This document shows, one piece after another, positions 8,345 to 16,912 of a DNA stretch of 64,000 nucleotides (positions are counted from its first letter, which is position 1; each line of letters starts with the position of its first letter). Made by a program: the position numbers and the translations under genes. The stretch is from contig CBDCYP010000002.1 in the NCBI GenBank assembly GCA_965224235.1, forward strand, positions 434,001 through 498,000. Reading direction: 5' to 3'. This stretch comes from G958295935 sp965224235 (lineage in GTDB: Bacteria > Chloroflexota > Dehalococcoidia > Lucifugimonadales > Lucifugimonadaceae). The notes under the pieces were generated by a model. That model had not been told where the DNA came from, did not search any database, and worked only from the letters and a program-made list of their open reading frames with translations.

Positions 8345-9868
8345 TTACGGAATCCCGAAAACCTCCGTGTCGGGATAGAAATCAGTCCACGCAAACCAGA
8401 ACACGTTTACCGCGTGGACCCGCCTCAGGGCGTTGCCGGCCAACTCGCCGTCAAGCGCCTGCCCCGTGAACGGAACCCATTTCGTACCCGTCTGTTCGTC
8501 AACCAGATAGACGCCGTCGTCCGTCTCTAGCAACTCAAACGTCAACTCCTGCCCGTCGAGCGTCCGATCGAACGCCAGCGCTGTAGTCGTAATCGGATCG
8601 AAGTAGATGAGCGCCGGCTGGCCTGCCACATAATCGTTGACCAGTCCTGACTCCATCAGGACCGCATGCGGGAAAGCCTTTGGCCGACTATGGAATCCGG
8701 CGCCCAGAACCAGGTCCTTGGTCGGCAGGCGGTCGTCCGCGTGCTCCTCGCCGATCACCCCTGCGCTTCTGTCATTGTAATAGGACCTGTACGGGTCGCT
8801 TGAGCCGGAAAAACCCTTGTCGAGCGCCAGCGTGTCCGGATAAGTCTCGAGCCACTTTCCCCAAGGCGTGAGCGTAACGGGCACGTTCTCAAGCCTGGTC
8901 CCTTTGAGCGGACCGGATACGGCCTGCGAAAGAAAGTGGCTCCACAGCGTGCCGGTCTCGCGGTCGAACATCACTAGCGCGTTCATGATGAGCTTGCCGG
9001 ACACGCCGAAGTCGAGAACCTGGCCGTTTACCTCTCTGGAGTACCCGACTCCAGTAAAGCAGAGAGGTCACCACGTAACCGCAATCGGCTTCCCTCCCAC
9101 AACGTCGTTCACGATTTCGTGCCGGCTAAGCAACGGAATCGAGTACGCTCTGGCGTCGCCGTCGATCTCAACGCCGAGCACCAGTTCGTCCGGCCCGTAA
9201 TCATCCCCCGCCTCTTCGGCTGAAACGAATTTAGGATTGGAGATCGACGGGATGGCGTCGGGCGGCAGGAGCGAAACGATCTCGTATTCCCGTTCCGGCG
9301 TTGGTTCCAGTGTCGGAGGCGGCGTGACTGCGACTGCGGTCGGGCTCACCGATTTCATCTCCGGCCTTGCCGTTGCCGTTCCTGCATGCGGCGGCGGCAC
9401 GGTCGTTGCGGTCGGCGCGGAGCTGTCCGGCGGTTCAGTCGTTGGCGTGACTGCGACTGCGGTCGGGCTCGCCGATTTCATCTCCGGCCTTGCCGTTGCC
9501 GTTTCTGCGCGCGGCGTCGGCTGTCCACCGTTACTCTGCGTTTCGGCCGTTGCGGCCGTTGCGGTCAGCGCGGAGTCGGCTGGGCGCGCGGTCGGCGGCG
9601 TCCGCTCCGCTACCTCCAGCGACGGAGTGTCAGTCGCCCCGACAGCCTCGCCCACCTGACCCGACTCAGATGAGGAGCAGCCGGACAGGACCACGACGAT
9701 GATCACGATGACTACCACAACCGCCGCGACTGTGACAATGCCGCCGATCGCAGTGGATACAGCCATCTTTAACAACTGCGTAGCCATGGTCACGGCGCCC
9801 ATCACAACCGCAACTGCCATGGCGACGCCACCAGCCAATATGCCTATGATCACCTTCGACACCTGCAT
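8345..9868 (-). CDS. DUF3179 lipoprotein, selenoprotein with in-frame UGA (Sec267)
   Basis: Standard calling splits this into two frames (8345-9004 and 9068-9868), but both are in one frame joined by TGA at 9070-9068. Read through, the protein has 507 residues and reads AVTW-U-PLC where DUF3179 proteins have CPLC, giving a Sec267-x-x-Cys270 redox-like motif. N-terminus: a long hydrophobic segment with lipobox VVLSGC, so probably an extracytoplasmic lipoprotein. Then a Pro/Thr/Ala linker of about 120 residues with an internal duplication, the DUF3179 start (DAIPSISNPKFVSAEEAG, LVLGVEIDGDARAYSIP) and its C-terminal half (ALVMFDRETGTLWSH). An excellent SECIS-like hairpin follows the UGA. DUF3179 function is unknown; a redox role is inferred. 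Several Met codons near the N-terminus could be the start. Confidence 0.93.
9031..9067 (-). promoter_or_regulatory. Bacterial SECIS-like hairpin in the DUF3179 gene
   Basis: Immediately after the UGA (9070-9068). The apical stem CTGGAGT (9054-9048) pairs perfectly with ACTCCAG (9042-9036) around the loop CGGGT, and CCTCT (9067-9063) pairs with AGAGG (9035-9031) below an 8-nt bulge. The loop starts 20 nt after the UGA and its second base is G, both as expected for bacterial SECIS elements. Confidence 0.85.
9321..9509 (-). repeat. Direct repeat in the DUF3179 linker
   Basis: Two nearly identical copies of about 65 bp (9321-9386 and 9444-9509), each encoding TATARPEMKS-x-SPTAVAVTP in the low-complexity linker between the lipobox and the DUF3179 domain. 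Recent in-frame duplication that lengthens the stalk. Confidence 0.8.
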
Positions 9869-9923
9869 ACCTAAAGGGCCGCGAAGCCCCTTGGCACTAA
9901 GAAACTATCTCAAAAGTCCCGTC

Positions 9924-9943
9924 ATTCCCGTTTTTGAGGGAAT
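9924..9943. repeat. ATTCCC...GGGAAT palindrome (repeat family 3)
   Basis: ATTCCC (9924-9929) and GGGAAT (9938-9943) form a small hairpin inside GTCATTCCCGTTTTTGAGGG. The same core occurs inside the family 1 MITEs and in the tandem mini-ORF repeat at 54.7 kb. It resembles the widespread dRS3-type repeat. It lies in the 259-bp gap before recF. Confidence 0.6.
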
Positions 9944-10127
9944 CTGGAGAGCGCGTGAGACGGGCTTGGCTACTTCAGGGGTGGTTCTGAGTTAGTTCCT
10001 AAGCCCTGTACAAAAATTGGATGAACACAACCCCCGCCGAGATGCTCCGCTCCGATGCTACTATTCAAGTCCCGTGCGCCGAAACGATACTTCGCGCTGA
10101 TTCCGCCATTCTCAAACTCCGTAAGAG

Positions 10128-11312
10128 GTGGAAGCTATCCATCTTTCAAGGCTCGCCCTTGCGGGATTCCGCAACTACACCTCCGCTGAACTGGCGTTGG
10201 AACCCGGCCTGAGCGTTTTCGAAGGCGAGAACGGTCACGGCAAGAGCAACCTCCTTGAGGCTGCGTACATCCTCGCAATCGCAAAGTCGCCGAGGGCGTC
10301 GAGCGACCGCGAGCTGGTCAACTTGGACGTCGTAAAGTCGGGCGGCCATGTTCAGGTGCTCGGAGTGGGCCGGCAGAACGACTTAACGGTTCAGGCGCAG
10401 TTGGACATCGAAGCGCCGCCGCATTCTCCCCTCGGCCCGGTCGCATTCCAGAAATCGCTCAGGGTAAACGGCATCGTGCGCACCGCCGCCGAATTTGTGG
10501 GGGCCCTCAACATCGTCTTCTTCCAGGCCGGCGATATCGAACTCGTAACCGGTCCACCGTCGTTCCGCCGGAGGTATCTGGACATCCTCATATCTCAGGC
10601 CGACACCGCCTACCTCAAGAATCAGCAGCGCTACTCCAGGGTCGTCATGCAAAGGAATCAGCTGCTGCGCCGAATTCGGGAAGGCCATGCGAACATGGAC
10701 GAACTGGAATTCTGGGACAGCCGATTGGCCCACGAAGGAGCGGCCATCGTTGAGCGCCGGCAAAAGGCGGTGGACGACCTCGTAACTCACGCAACACCGG
10801 TCCATGAGAACCTGAGTTCCGGGGGCGCCCTGAGCCTCAACTACCGGCCGCGGGTGTCGGGAAGCGCCAGGGGTCCGCGAATGGGGGGCGACTTCGCAAC
10901 TGCGTCCATAGCCGACAACATCCTCAACGCCTTGCAATCGGTCCGGGCCCGCGAAATGGCGCAGGGGGTCACTGTAATCGGTCCGCACCGCGACGATCTT
11001 GACATCGAACTTGATGGTCAACCCGCAGGCGCGTTCGCCTCGCGCGGACAGGCGCGGTCAATCGCCCTCGCTCTCAAACTCGCTGAGGCGGCAGTCGTCA
11101 CCGCGGCAGCAGGCAGAATGCCCATCCTCGCTTTGGACGACGTGCTGTCTGAGCTGGACGCCACGCGAAGAAGGCTCGTCCTCGAAGGCGTGTACGGTTA
11201 CGATCAGGTCCTGTTGACCACGGCCGATTTCGGTCTTATCGACCACAAATACCTTGCGGACGCCAACCGCTTCATAGTGCACAACGGCGCCGTTTCACAA
11301 CATGCAGCCTGA
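10128..11312 (+). CDS. recF: DNA replication and repair protein RecF
   Basis: SMC-like ATPase that loads RecA onto gapped DNA with RecO/RecR. 394 residues. Walker A is GENGHGKS at 33-40, the ABC-type signature is in FASRGQARSIALALKL, and Walker B is PILALDDVLSELD. The start is GTG 10128; no clear Shine-Dalgarno is visible, although MEAIHLSRLALAGFRNY is the expected N-terminus. The end overlaps sir2 by 11 nt. dnaA, dnaN and gyrB, frequent neighbours of recF, are absent here, so it is separated from the origin cluster. Confidence 0.95.
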   Translation: MEAIHLSRLALAGFRNYTSAELALEPGLSVFEGENGHGKSNLLEAAYILAIAKSPRASSDRELVNLDVVKSGGHVQVLGVGRQNDLTVQAQLDIEAPPHSPLGPVAFQKSLRVNGIVRTAAEFVGALNIVFFQAGDIELVTGPPSFRRRYLDILISQADTAYLKNQQRYSRVVMQRNQLLRRIREGHANMDELEFWDSRLAHEGAAIVERRQKAVDDLVTHATPVHENLSSGGALSLNYRPRVSGSARGPRMGGDFATASIADNILNALQSVRAREMAQGVTVIGPHRDDLDIELDGQPAGAFASRGQARSIALALKLAEAAVVTAAAGRMPILALDDVLSELDATRRRLVLEGVYGYDQVLLTTADFGLIDHKYLADANRFIVHNGAVSQHAA

Positions 11313-12180
11313 ACACACAAATAATCAGTCCGGCGTCGGCCAAACGTCCCAAGTCGCCAAATCGATCGACCTCGCAGCCAAAATGATCGCTAACAGCGAC
11401 TACGCAGTTGCGATGACCGGCGCCGGCATGTCGGTAGAAAGCGGTATTCCCCCGTTTCGCGGCGCCGACGGCCTGTGGACCCGGTACGGGACTCCTCCAA
11501 TGGACGGATACAGCCGATTCAAGGCGGACCCTCAGGGATGGTGGCTTCGGGAGATGAACCGCGAGATCGACGCACACATCCTGGAACTACGAAACGCTCT
11601 GGCCGCCGCAAAACCGCACGCCGGTCATCGGTCCCTCGCCAGAATGGTCAGGGACGGCGCGCTGAAGAGCGTTATCACGCAGAACATCGATGGCCTCGAC
11701 GAACGCGCCGGTATCACCGACCTCATCGAGATCCACGGAAACCGCAGCCGTTTGCGCTGCACGACGTGCGGCGCCAGGAAACGGCTCGGCGGGTTCGTGT
11801 TGGACGGTCCGCCCGCGCCGTGCCGCAGCTGCGGAGGTCCGGTCAAATACGACACGGTGATGTTCGGGGAGCCCGTGCCCGAAGACACGATGAGCGCAGC
11901 GCGCAGACAGACCGGCATGGCCGACTGTATAGTCGCTATCGGCACGTCGGCCACCGTAAGGCCCGCAAGCGGCCTGCTTTGGATCGCGAAGGCCAACGGC
12001 GCCCGCCTCATCGAGATCAACCCTAATGAAACAAAGCTGACCGCAATCGTCGACCTCGCGGTCCGAGGCAAGGCGAGCATAACCGTACCCATGCTCTCCC
12101 GAGCCGTTTTCCAACTCATTCGTTCCCAACCGTCCGCCAAAGGGCGGGATTTACCAGCGACGGCGCCGCGGTTAGCATGA
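11302..12180 (+). CDS. Sir2-family NAD-dependent protein deacylase
   Basis: Removes acyl groups from lysines using NAD+. 292 residues. NAD-binding GAGMSVESGIPPFRG at 40-54, TQNIDGLDERAG, the catalytic His in LIEIHGN, a four-Cys zinc module (CTTCG ... CRSCG), and the second NAD motif AIGTSATVRPA. Class III bacterial sirtuins (CobB) would show Ala-x(14)-Tyr-x-x-Arg after the first motif; I did not find a clear match, so deacetylase versus desuccinylase activity is open. Overlaps recF by 11 nt and is probably translationally coupled to it. Confidence 0.92.
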   Translation: MQPEHTNNQSGVGQTSQVAKSIDLAAKMIANSDYAVAMTGAGMSVESGIPPFRGADGLWTRYGTPPMDGYSRFKADPQGWWLREMNREIDAHILELRNALAAAKPHAGHRSLARMVRDGALKSVITQNIDGLDERAGITDLIEIHGNRSRLRCTTCGARKRLGGFVLDGPPAPCRSCGGPVKYDTVMFGEPVPEDTMSAARRQTGMADCIVAIGTSATVRPASGLLWIAKANGARLIEINPNETKLTAIVDLAVRGKASITVPMLSRAVFQLIRSQPSAKGRDLPATAPRLA

Positions 12181-12242
12181 CGACAGCCCATTCACAGCAA
12201 CCCTGAAACACGAGGCGGCCGACGCCACCGGGGAACAGAAAA

Positions 12243-13583
12243 ATGACCGAATCGCTTCAAGCCGATCTCGACCGCTACATAGCAAGCAATCAGCAGTCCC
12301 TGAGCCTGCACCAGCGCGCCGCAAAGGTCATGCCTGGCGGCGACTCCCGCAACTCCATATGGTGGCCTCCGTTCCCCGTCTACGTGGCCAGAGGGGACGG
12401 ATCGAAGTTGTACGACGTCGACGGCAATGAGCGCGTCGACATGGTCAACAACATGACCACGCTCATCCTCGGCCATCGTCACCCCGGGGTCGTCAAGGCC
12501 ATGCGGGACCAACTGGACAACGGAGTATCGTTCCCCGCGCCAAGCCCGCCTGTCATCGAGTGGGCCGAAATCATGGTCGACCGCGTCCCATCGGTCGACA
12601 TGGTCCGGTTCGTCAACTCCGGCACCGAAGCGACTTTGAACGCCATTCGGGTGAGCAGGGCGTTCACCGGCAAGGACATGATCGCCAAATGCGAGGGCGC
12701 ATACCACGGCAACCACGACGCTGTCTCGATCAGCGTTCAGCCCCCGCTCGAAAGTGCAGGAGACGCGCTCAGCCCAGACCCGGTAATCGGCTTCGAGGGC
12801 ATCCCGTCCCGGGTTGTCGATGACATCGTCATCATGCCGTATAACGACTTGCGAGCCTGCGAAAAGATCATCCGCGCCAATGCCGACGTGCTTGCAGCGG
12901 TCATCGTCGAGCCTGTCAATGGGCAAAGCGGCTTCATCCCCGCCGAGCCACATTGGCTGGCCGGCCTGAGGTCCCTGACATCCGAACTCGGCATCCTACT
13001 GATATTCGACGAGGTGATCACGTTCCGGCTATCACGCGGCGGCGCACAGGAGTACTACGGCGTGACCCCGGACATGACGGCCTTTGGGAAGATCATCGGA
13101 GGCGGCATGCCGGTCGGAGCGTTCGGAGGGCGGGAAGACGTGATGTCGCTCTACGACCCCAGCAACGGAAGCCCGCGCGTTCAGCACGCAGGCACGTTCA
13201 ACGGCAACCCGATGACCGCGGCCGCCGGCATAAGCACGCTCAAGGAACTCACGCCCGACGCCTACACGGAACTCGACGAAAAGGGTGAGTACGTCAGGGA
13301 CAAGTTGAGCAGACTGGTAACCGACATGGAAGCCCCCATCGGTGTGACCGGAATCGCCTCCCTGTTTGGGGTCCAGTTCACCACAACGCCCGTCACCGAC
13401 TATCGGAGCTTCGCGACCAACGACGCCGAGTTCGCCCGCGCCATGTTCATGGGATTGCTCAACGAAGGATACGTCGTGTCGAAGAGCTGCGCAGGCAACG
13501 TCTCGACGGTTCACGAGCCCGCAGAACTCGACGGATTTGTCGGCGCCGTCGGCCGCGTGCTCGAACGGGCAGGATACGGCTAG
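12243..13583 (+). CDS. Class III PLP aminotransferase (glutamate-1-semialdehyde aminomutase-like)
   Basis: 446 residues. PLP lysine is K283 in TAFGKIIGGGMPVGAFGG, with the Asp that contacts the pyridine nitrogen in IFDEVITFR (about 256) and the phosphate-binding VNSGTEATLNAIR near 125-137. This closely resembles HemL, but the N-terminus (VMPGGDSRNSIWWPPFPVYV) and absence of other heme genes nearby make a general omega-type aminotransferase or aminomutase more likely. It follows sir2 after 62 nt and could share its transcript. Substrate unknown. Confidence 0.85.
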   Translation: MTESLQADLDRYIASNQQSLSLHQRAAKVMPGGDSRNSIWWPPFPVYVARGDGSKLYDVDGNERVDMVNNMTTLILGHRHPGVVKAMRDQLDNGVSFPAPSPPVIEWAEIMVDRVPSVDMVRFVNSGTEATLNAIRVSRAFTGKDMIAKCEGAYHGNHDAVSISVQPPLESAGDALSPDPVIGFEGIPSRVVDDIVIMPYNDLRACEKIIRANADVLAAVIVEPVNGQSGFIPAEPHWLAGLRSLTSELGILLIFDEVITFRLSRGGAQEYYGVTPDMTAFGKIIGGGMPVGAFGGREDVMSLYDPSNGSPRVQHAGTFNGNPMTAAAGISTLKELTPDAYTELDEKGEYVRDKLSRLVTDMEAPIGVTGIASLFGVQFTTTPVTDYRSFATNDAEFARAMFMGLLNEGYVVSKSCAGNVSTVHEPAELDGFVGAVGRVLERAGYG

Positions 13584-13679
13584 AGAAGATGTCAAAAGAG
13601 GTACTGCTAAAGCGCTAATGCCTGTCATACTGCTAGATGTCCGTCATTGTGGTAGGCGCCTGTCATATTTGTAGGGGTC
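13584..13679 (+). other. Short spacer before the nested repeat/IS
   Basis: Contains several degenerate copies of GTCAT (at about 13624, 13639, 13663) that look like eroded arms of repeat family 2. No gene or clear terminator seen. Confidence 0.4.
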
Positions 13680-13765
13680 TGTCATGCTGGGCGAAGCTGA
13701 AGAATCTAACGTCTGCCAGCCAGAATGGTCCGCCCCCCTGATCCAGACTCTTCGACTTCGCTCAG

Positions 13766-15403
13766 AGGCTGTGAGTTTTTTGGGTTCTGTTGTTGTTAGG
13801 CGGCATGTTGGTGGCGGAAGGCGCCATTGGGAAGTTTCACCGGGGCGGGCGCTTGTTGAGGGAGGCAGAATTGCGGGACAGCATTGGCCGCTTTCCGGGC
13901 GAATTCACTAGGGAATCCGGATTGACTGGTCCGGAGCTTATCGGCTGTGCCTGCTTAACCCCCGTGTCTGCCTACGCCATGAACGCCTCCCAACGCAGGA
14001 GGTTGTGGGCCACGGCGACAAGGAGCATTACGCTGGTGATTTTGGCAAGTCCCCGTACGTTGAATTGGCTCACTCCGTGAAGACGCGCCTGGGCGTTCGT
14101 CCACTCGGCTACAGACGCCCGCTGCCTGTATATGGCTTTGGCCTCGCCGGTGGCCATCCGTTGACGCCACCTTGCCACGTCCGGCCCGTCCCCGTAGCGG
14201 GGATCGTAACGCTCCCGTTCGGGCTTGTTCCGGGGCAACCTCACCGGCGCATACACACTCACCCCACGTTGCTCCAGAGCGGTGATGTCCTCCCGGGTAG
14301 CGAAGCCCCCGTCCATCAGGTAGGAGTCAGGGCGCCGGCCCGTCCGCCTGACCAGTTGTTCCTCCATGGGCGCCGCTTGCCCTGCGTCCGTACCCGACGA
14401 TGTGACCCCTACTCCGACGATGATCCCGTTGGCGCTATCAGTGGCCAGTTCGATATTGCAGGCTGGCCGGAAGCCGCCATCCGGCATCTTCATCACCGTT
14501 GCCTGGGGGTCTGTGGTGGATACCCGCGCCTTCGTAACCTTGGGACGCTGAGCCTTCGCCTTGGTGTGCTGTTGGCGTTCCTTCTTCGCTTGTGCCCGGG
14601 GCAAGTACGACAGCGCCTCCCGGACCCGTTCCTCCCGCTCTCGCGCCGCACGCTCCCGCGCCGCACGTTCACGCCGCGTCACACCGGAATCGGGACGCTC
14701 CCGCTCCTGCGCCAGCCGCTCCACCTGCGCCCGCGCCTCCTCCATGCACCTCTTCAATCCCTGCGCGCCGCGAAAGGACGCGGCGCCGGCGCTCGCCCTC
14801 ACCCGCATCCCGTCTTGAGCCACACGCTCCAGCAGGACCGCCCCTGCGGCCATCAGAGAACCTATGATCTGGGTCAAAAGGCCGTCCAGCGCCTCCTGGT
14901 GGGCTACCCGGAAGTCAGAGAGCATGTGATAGTTGACAGGTACGTTCCCCCTCATCCAGCGGTAGGCGTCGTGCTCTTCGCACAAACGCGCCAGCCGGCG
15001 GGCGCTCCCTATACCGTCAACCGTGGCCAGAAGCCACAACGCCAGCAGCGCTTTGGGGTCTGTCGTTGGGCGGCCTGGCCGGTTCTCCACCGCCTTGACC
15101 GGCGCATAAAAGGCCGACAGGTCCAACCTCTCCAAAAAGCTCCATATAACACGGGCCCGATGCTCTTGAGGCAACCGAGATTCCAGGTCCAATACCGCCC
15201 ACTCAGGCTGATTCCGCACCGGCCGCAGCGCCCGGGCCTCACCCGGACTCGTTGGCGCAGGCGCTCGCTTCTCCTCGATGGCCGGAAGTTCAAACAGCGT
15301 CTCTTCACTCATGTGTTCACCTCGCCGATATGGCTGCCCAATATCGTTGTCCAGCAATCAGCCTCTCAATACCATAGGAGCATAAATGATTTATTCACAG
15401 GCT
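13766..15403 (-). mobile_element. IS1182-like insertion sequence, 1638 bp, with 5-bp target duplication
   Basis: Imperfect terminal inverted repeats: left AGGCTGTGAGTTTT from 13766 and right, in reverse complement, AGCCTGTGAATAAA from 15403. The flanks are CTCAG at 13761-13765 and CTCAG at 15404-15408, a target-site duplication. One intact transposase gene inside. About 200 bp at the left end are non-coding. Intact ends plus an intact gene suggest a recent insertion. Confidence 0.82.
13972..15312 (-). CDS. IS1182-type DDE transposase
   Basis: 446 residues from ATG 15312, which has GAGGTG about 8 nt upstream. N-terminal DUF772-like domain (VENRPGRPTTDPKALLALWL, YRWMRGNVPVNYHMLSDFR), then the first catalytic Asp in VAQDGMRVRASAGAASFRG, an Arg/Glu-rich coiled insertion of about 90 residues, the second Asp in SYLMDGGFA, and the catalytic Glu in ASVAEWTNAQARLHG. 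It appears complete and without stops, so it is potentially active. Confidence 0.92.
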   Translation of the reverse strand: MSEETLFELPAIEEKRAPAPTSPGEARALRPVRNQPEWAVLDLESRLPQEHRARVIWSFLERLDLSAFYAPVKAVENRPGRPTTDPKALLALWLLATVDGIGSARRLARLCEEHDAYRWMRGNVPVNYHMLSDFRVAHQEALDGLLTQIIGSLMAAGAVLLERVAQDGMRVRASAGAASFRGAQGLKRCMEEARAQVERLAQERERPDSGVTRRERAARERAAREREERVREALSYLPRAQAKKERQQHTKAKAQRPKVTKARVSTTDPQATVMKMPDGGFRPACNIELATDSANGIIVGVGVTSSGTDAGQAAPMEEQLVRRTGRRPDSYLMDGGFATREDITALEQRGVSVYAPVRLPRNKPERERYDPRYGDGPDVARWRQRMATGEAKAIYRQRASVAEWTNAQARLHGVSQFNVRGLAKITSVMLLVAVAHNLLRWEAFMA

Positions 15404-15444
15404 CTCAGGGTGACAAAGGGACTTACGAGACACCCTCTTGGAGT

Positions 15445-16338
15445 TCAGTAGGTGATTACTTCGGGGCCGTTGGGGCCGAGGTAGATGGTGTGTTCTTTCC
15501 ATGCCACCGGAGCACCGGACACTTCGACTAAAGGCGGGTAGCCCCGCATGACGCCCTGACGGATGAGCTCTCGCAGCGTCGCCTCGAATGGCTTGCGGGG
15601 CTCGGATCTGAAGTACCGCCGGGCCACCGGCAGGCCGTTCCAATAGTCGATCGCATCTAGCGCGCTGCTGGTCAACTTGTTCGACGGCTTCGGTTGGCCG
15701 GACTTCATGAACACCTCCGCCTTGCCCTGGTCCACTACATACCCTTCTCCGGCTGTGACGAACGGCTCTATGGCGAAAATCATCCCCTGCTTGATGCGCG
15801 GTCCGCCGCTTTGGGCGCTGTTGGGTATCTGAAAGCCAGAGTGAAGCTGCCAGCGCCCGAGGCCGTGCCCGGCGAGGTTGTAGATGGGCTTGTAGCCCCG
15901 ACCGGTAATGAGATCCGCTATAGCCGTGCCGATCTCGCCGACGACCGCTCCGTCTTTGGCTGCGCCGACAGCTGCGTCGAGGGCCGCGCCAGCGACACTG
16001 ATCATGTCGGCCCACCGGCGATCCGGCGAAAGGTCGACGCTGACACCGGTGTCCACGGGGTAGCCGTCGATATGCGCGCCGAGGTCGATCTTTACTAAGT
16101 CGACTGAATGAAACTTCGTTTTGTCGGACGGGGAGGCGCAGTAGTGCGCTGCGATCTCGTTGCGGCTGGTCTGCGCAGGAAAAGACGGTAGCGCCCCTGC
16201 GTCGCGAATGCGGGTCTCGATTGCTTCCTGGAGTTCCCTGAGCAGCAGGCCCGGCCGCACCTGAGCGGATGCCCAGTTACGACAGTCGGCGGCTATTCGC
16301 CCCGCCTCCCGATAGGCTGCCAGTTCATGAATGTCCAT
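15445..16338 (-). CDS. map: Type II (archaeal-like) methionine aminopeptidase
   Basis: Removes the initiator Met from nascent proteins; binuclear metal enzyme of the M24 pita-bread fold. 297 residues, the length of archaeal MetAP-II. Ligands visible: D85 (KIDLGAHIDGY), D96 (DTGVS), H158 (NLAGHGLG), E191 (FAIEPFVTAGEG) and E282 (AWKEHTIYL). The archaeal-type SFPAQTSRNEIAAHYCAS block replaces the bacterial type I pattern. The long segment between H158 and E191 and the C-terminal helical region (about 200-270) also fit type II. Such enzymes are unusual in bacteria. It is a stand-alone gene beside the IS. Confidence 0.9.
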   Translation of the reverse strand: MDIHELAAYREAGRIAADCRNWASAQVRPGLLLRELQEAIETRIRDAGALPSFPAQTSRNEIAAHYCASPSDKTKFHSVDLVKIDLGAHIDGYPVDTGVSVDLSPDRRWADMISVAGAALDAAVGAAKDGAVVGEIGTAIADLITGRGYKPIYNLAGHGLGRWQLHSGFQIPNSAQSGGPRIKQGMIFAIEPFVTAGEGYVVDQGKAEVFMKSGQPKPSNKLTSSALDAIDYWNGLPVARRYFRSEPRKPFEATLRELIRQGVMRGYPPLVEVSGAPVAWKEHTIYLGPNGPEVITY

Positions 16339-16912
16339 AACGACAAGAGATCCCGTCGCCGGTCAGAATTCGCTGACGAAGAACGACGATACTAGCGTAC
16401 GGCTTTCGGGGCGTCGAATTAAGAGAGAGCGCGCCCGTTTTTAGGGGCAAGCATGCGTGCGGGCAGGTATATGGGGGCCGTCCGCGACCGCGATGACGCA
16501 GGGGTGGCTACCCGTAGGCCGGGGAACCCCGGAGCGCTGAAGGGAAGAGGGCGGTCAGGAGCGCGAGGTGTTGCCGGGAGGGTACGCGGACCAGAGCTCT
16601 GGCTCGGCGCCCAATCCTTGCGTGGCTTCTACGAGCCGCCTTGCGCTTTGGAGAACTGTTTTTAGCAGGTTGATCATCATCTTGTCGTCGTGTTGCTTTC
16701 GGAACATTTCAGGGCATCAAAAAACCCCCTGCATCTTGTTCGCAGGGGGTTTCAGCGGTTCAATATTGCCTTACGGCTCGATTCAAGTCGCGACTACGCT
16801 GCCCCCTGCGGGCTTACAGCAACACATACAGATGCAAATGGGTTTGGCGGAAATTTCTTTCACAGTGTGCCAAGTGTAGCCAACCGAATCACAGGATGCA
16901 ACGGTTTGCCGG
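16339..16912. other. 574-bp gene-free gap with a terminator
   Basis: No open frame here matches a family I recognise. The gap contains a G/C-rich tract (16470-16620) with several short inverted repeats such as GGGGAACCCC and a strong terminator-like hairpin at 16722-16752. The segment between them could be a structured RNA read on the plus strand, ending at the terminator, but no known RNA family signature (RNase P, SRP, tmRNA, 6S, common riboswitches) was found. Confidence 0.4.
16722..16752 (+). terminator. Strong hairpin, probable terminator
   Basis: AAACCCCCTGC (16722-16732) pairs perfectly with GCAGGGGGTTT (16742-16752) around a 9-nt loop. A-rich and T-rich sides on both strands mean it could act in either direction. 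There is no coding gene directly upstream on the plus strand, which would leave an RNA gene as its partner. Confidence 0.7.

Larger units (their letters stand above)
13680..15415. repeat. MITE-like repeat family 2, copy split by an IS element
   Basis: Left part 13680-13765 starts TGTCATGCTGGGCGAAGCTG and carries most of the right arm (GACTCTTCGACTTCGCTCAG); the right arm is completed after the IS by GGTGACA at 15409-15415. Removing the IS and one CTCAG copy restores an about 95-bp palindromic element like 8197-8283. Confidence 0.75.

Noticed and set aside
12243..13583. Assigning hemL to the class III aminotransferase
   Set aside because: The motifs are shared with many aminotransferases and no heme genes are near; called by family only.
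14005..15531. Long plus-strand frame opposite the transposase
   Set aside because: No domain; it is the antisense shadow of the IS transposase and GC-rich codons.
16750..16912. tmRNA tag-like sequence (CGCGACTACGCTGCC)
   Set aside because: No tRNA-like ends, no TTCGA arm and no pseudoknot signature found.
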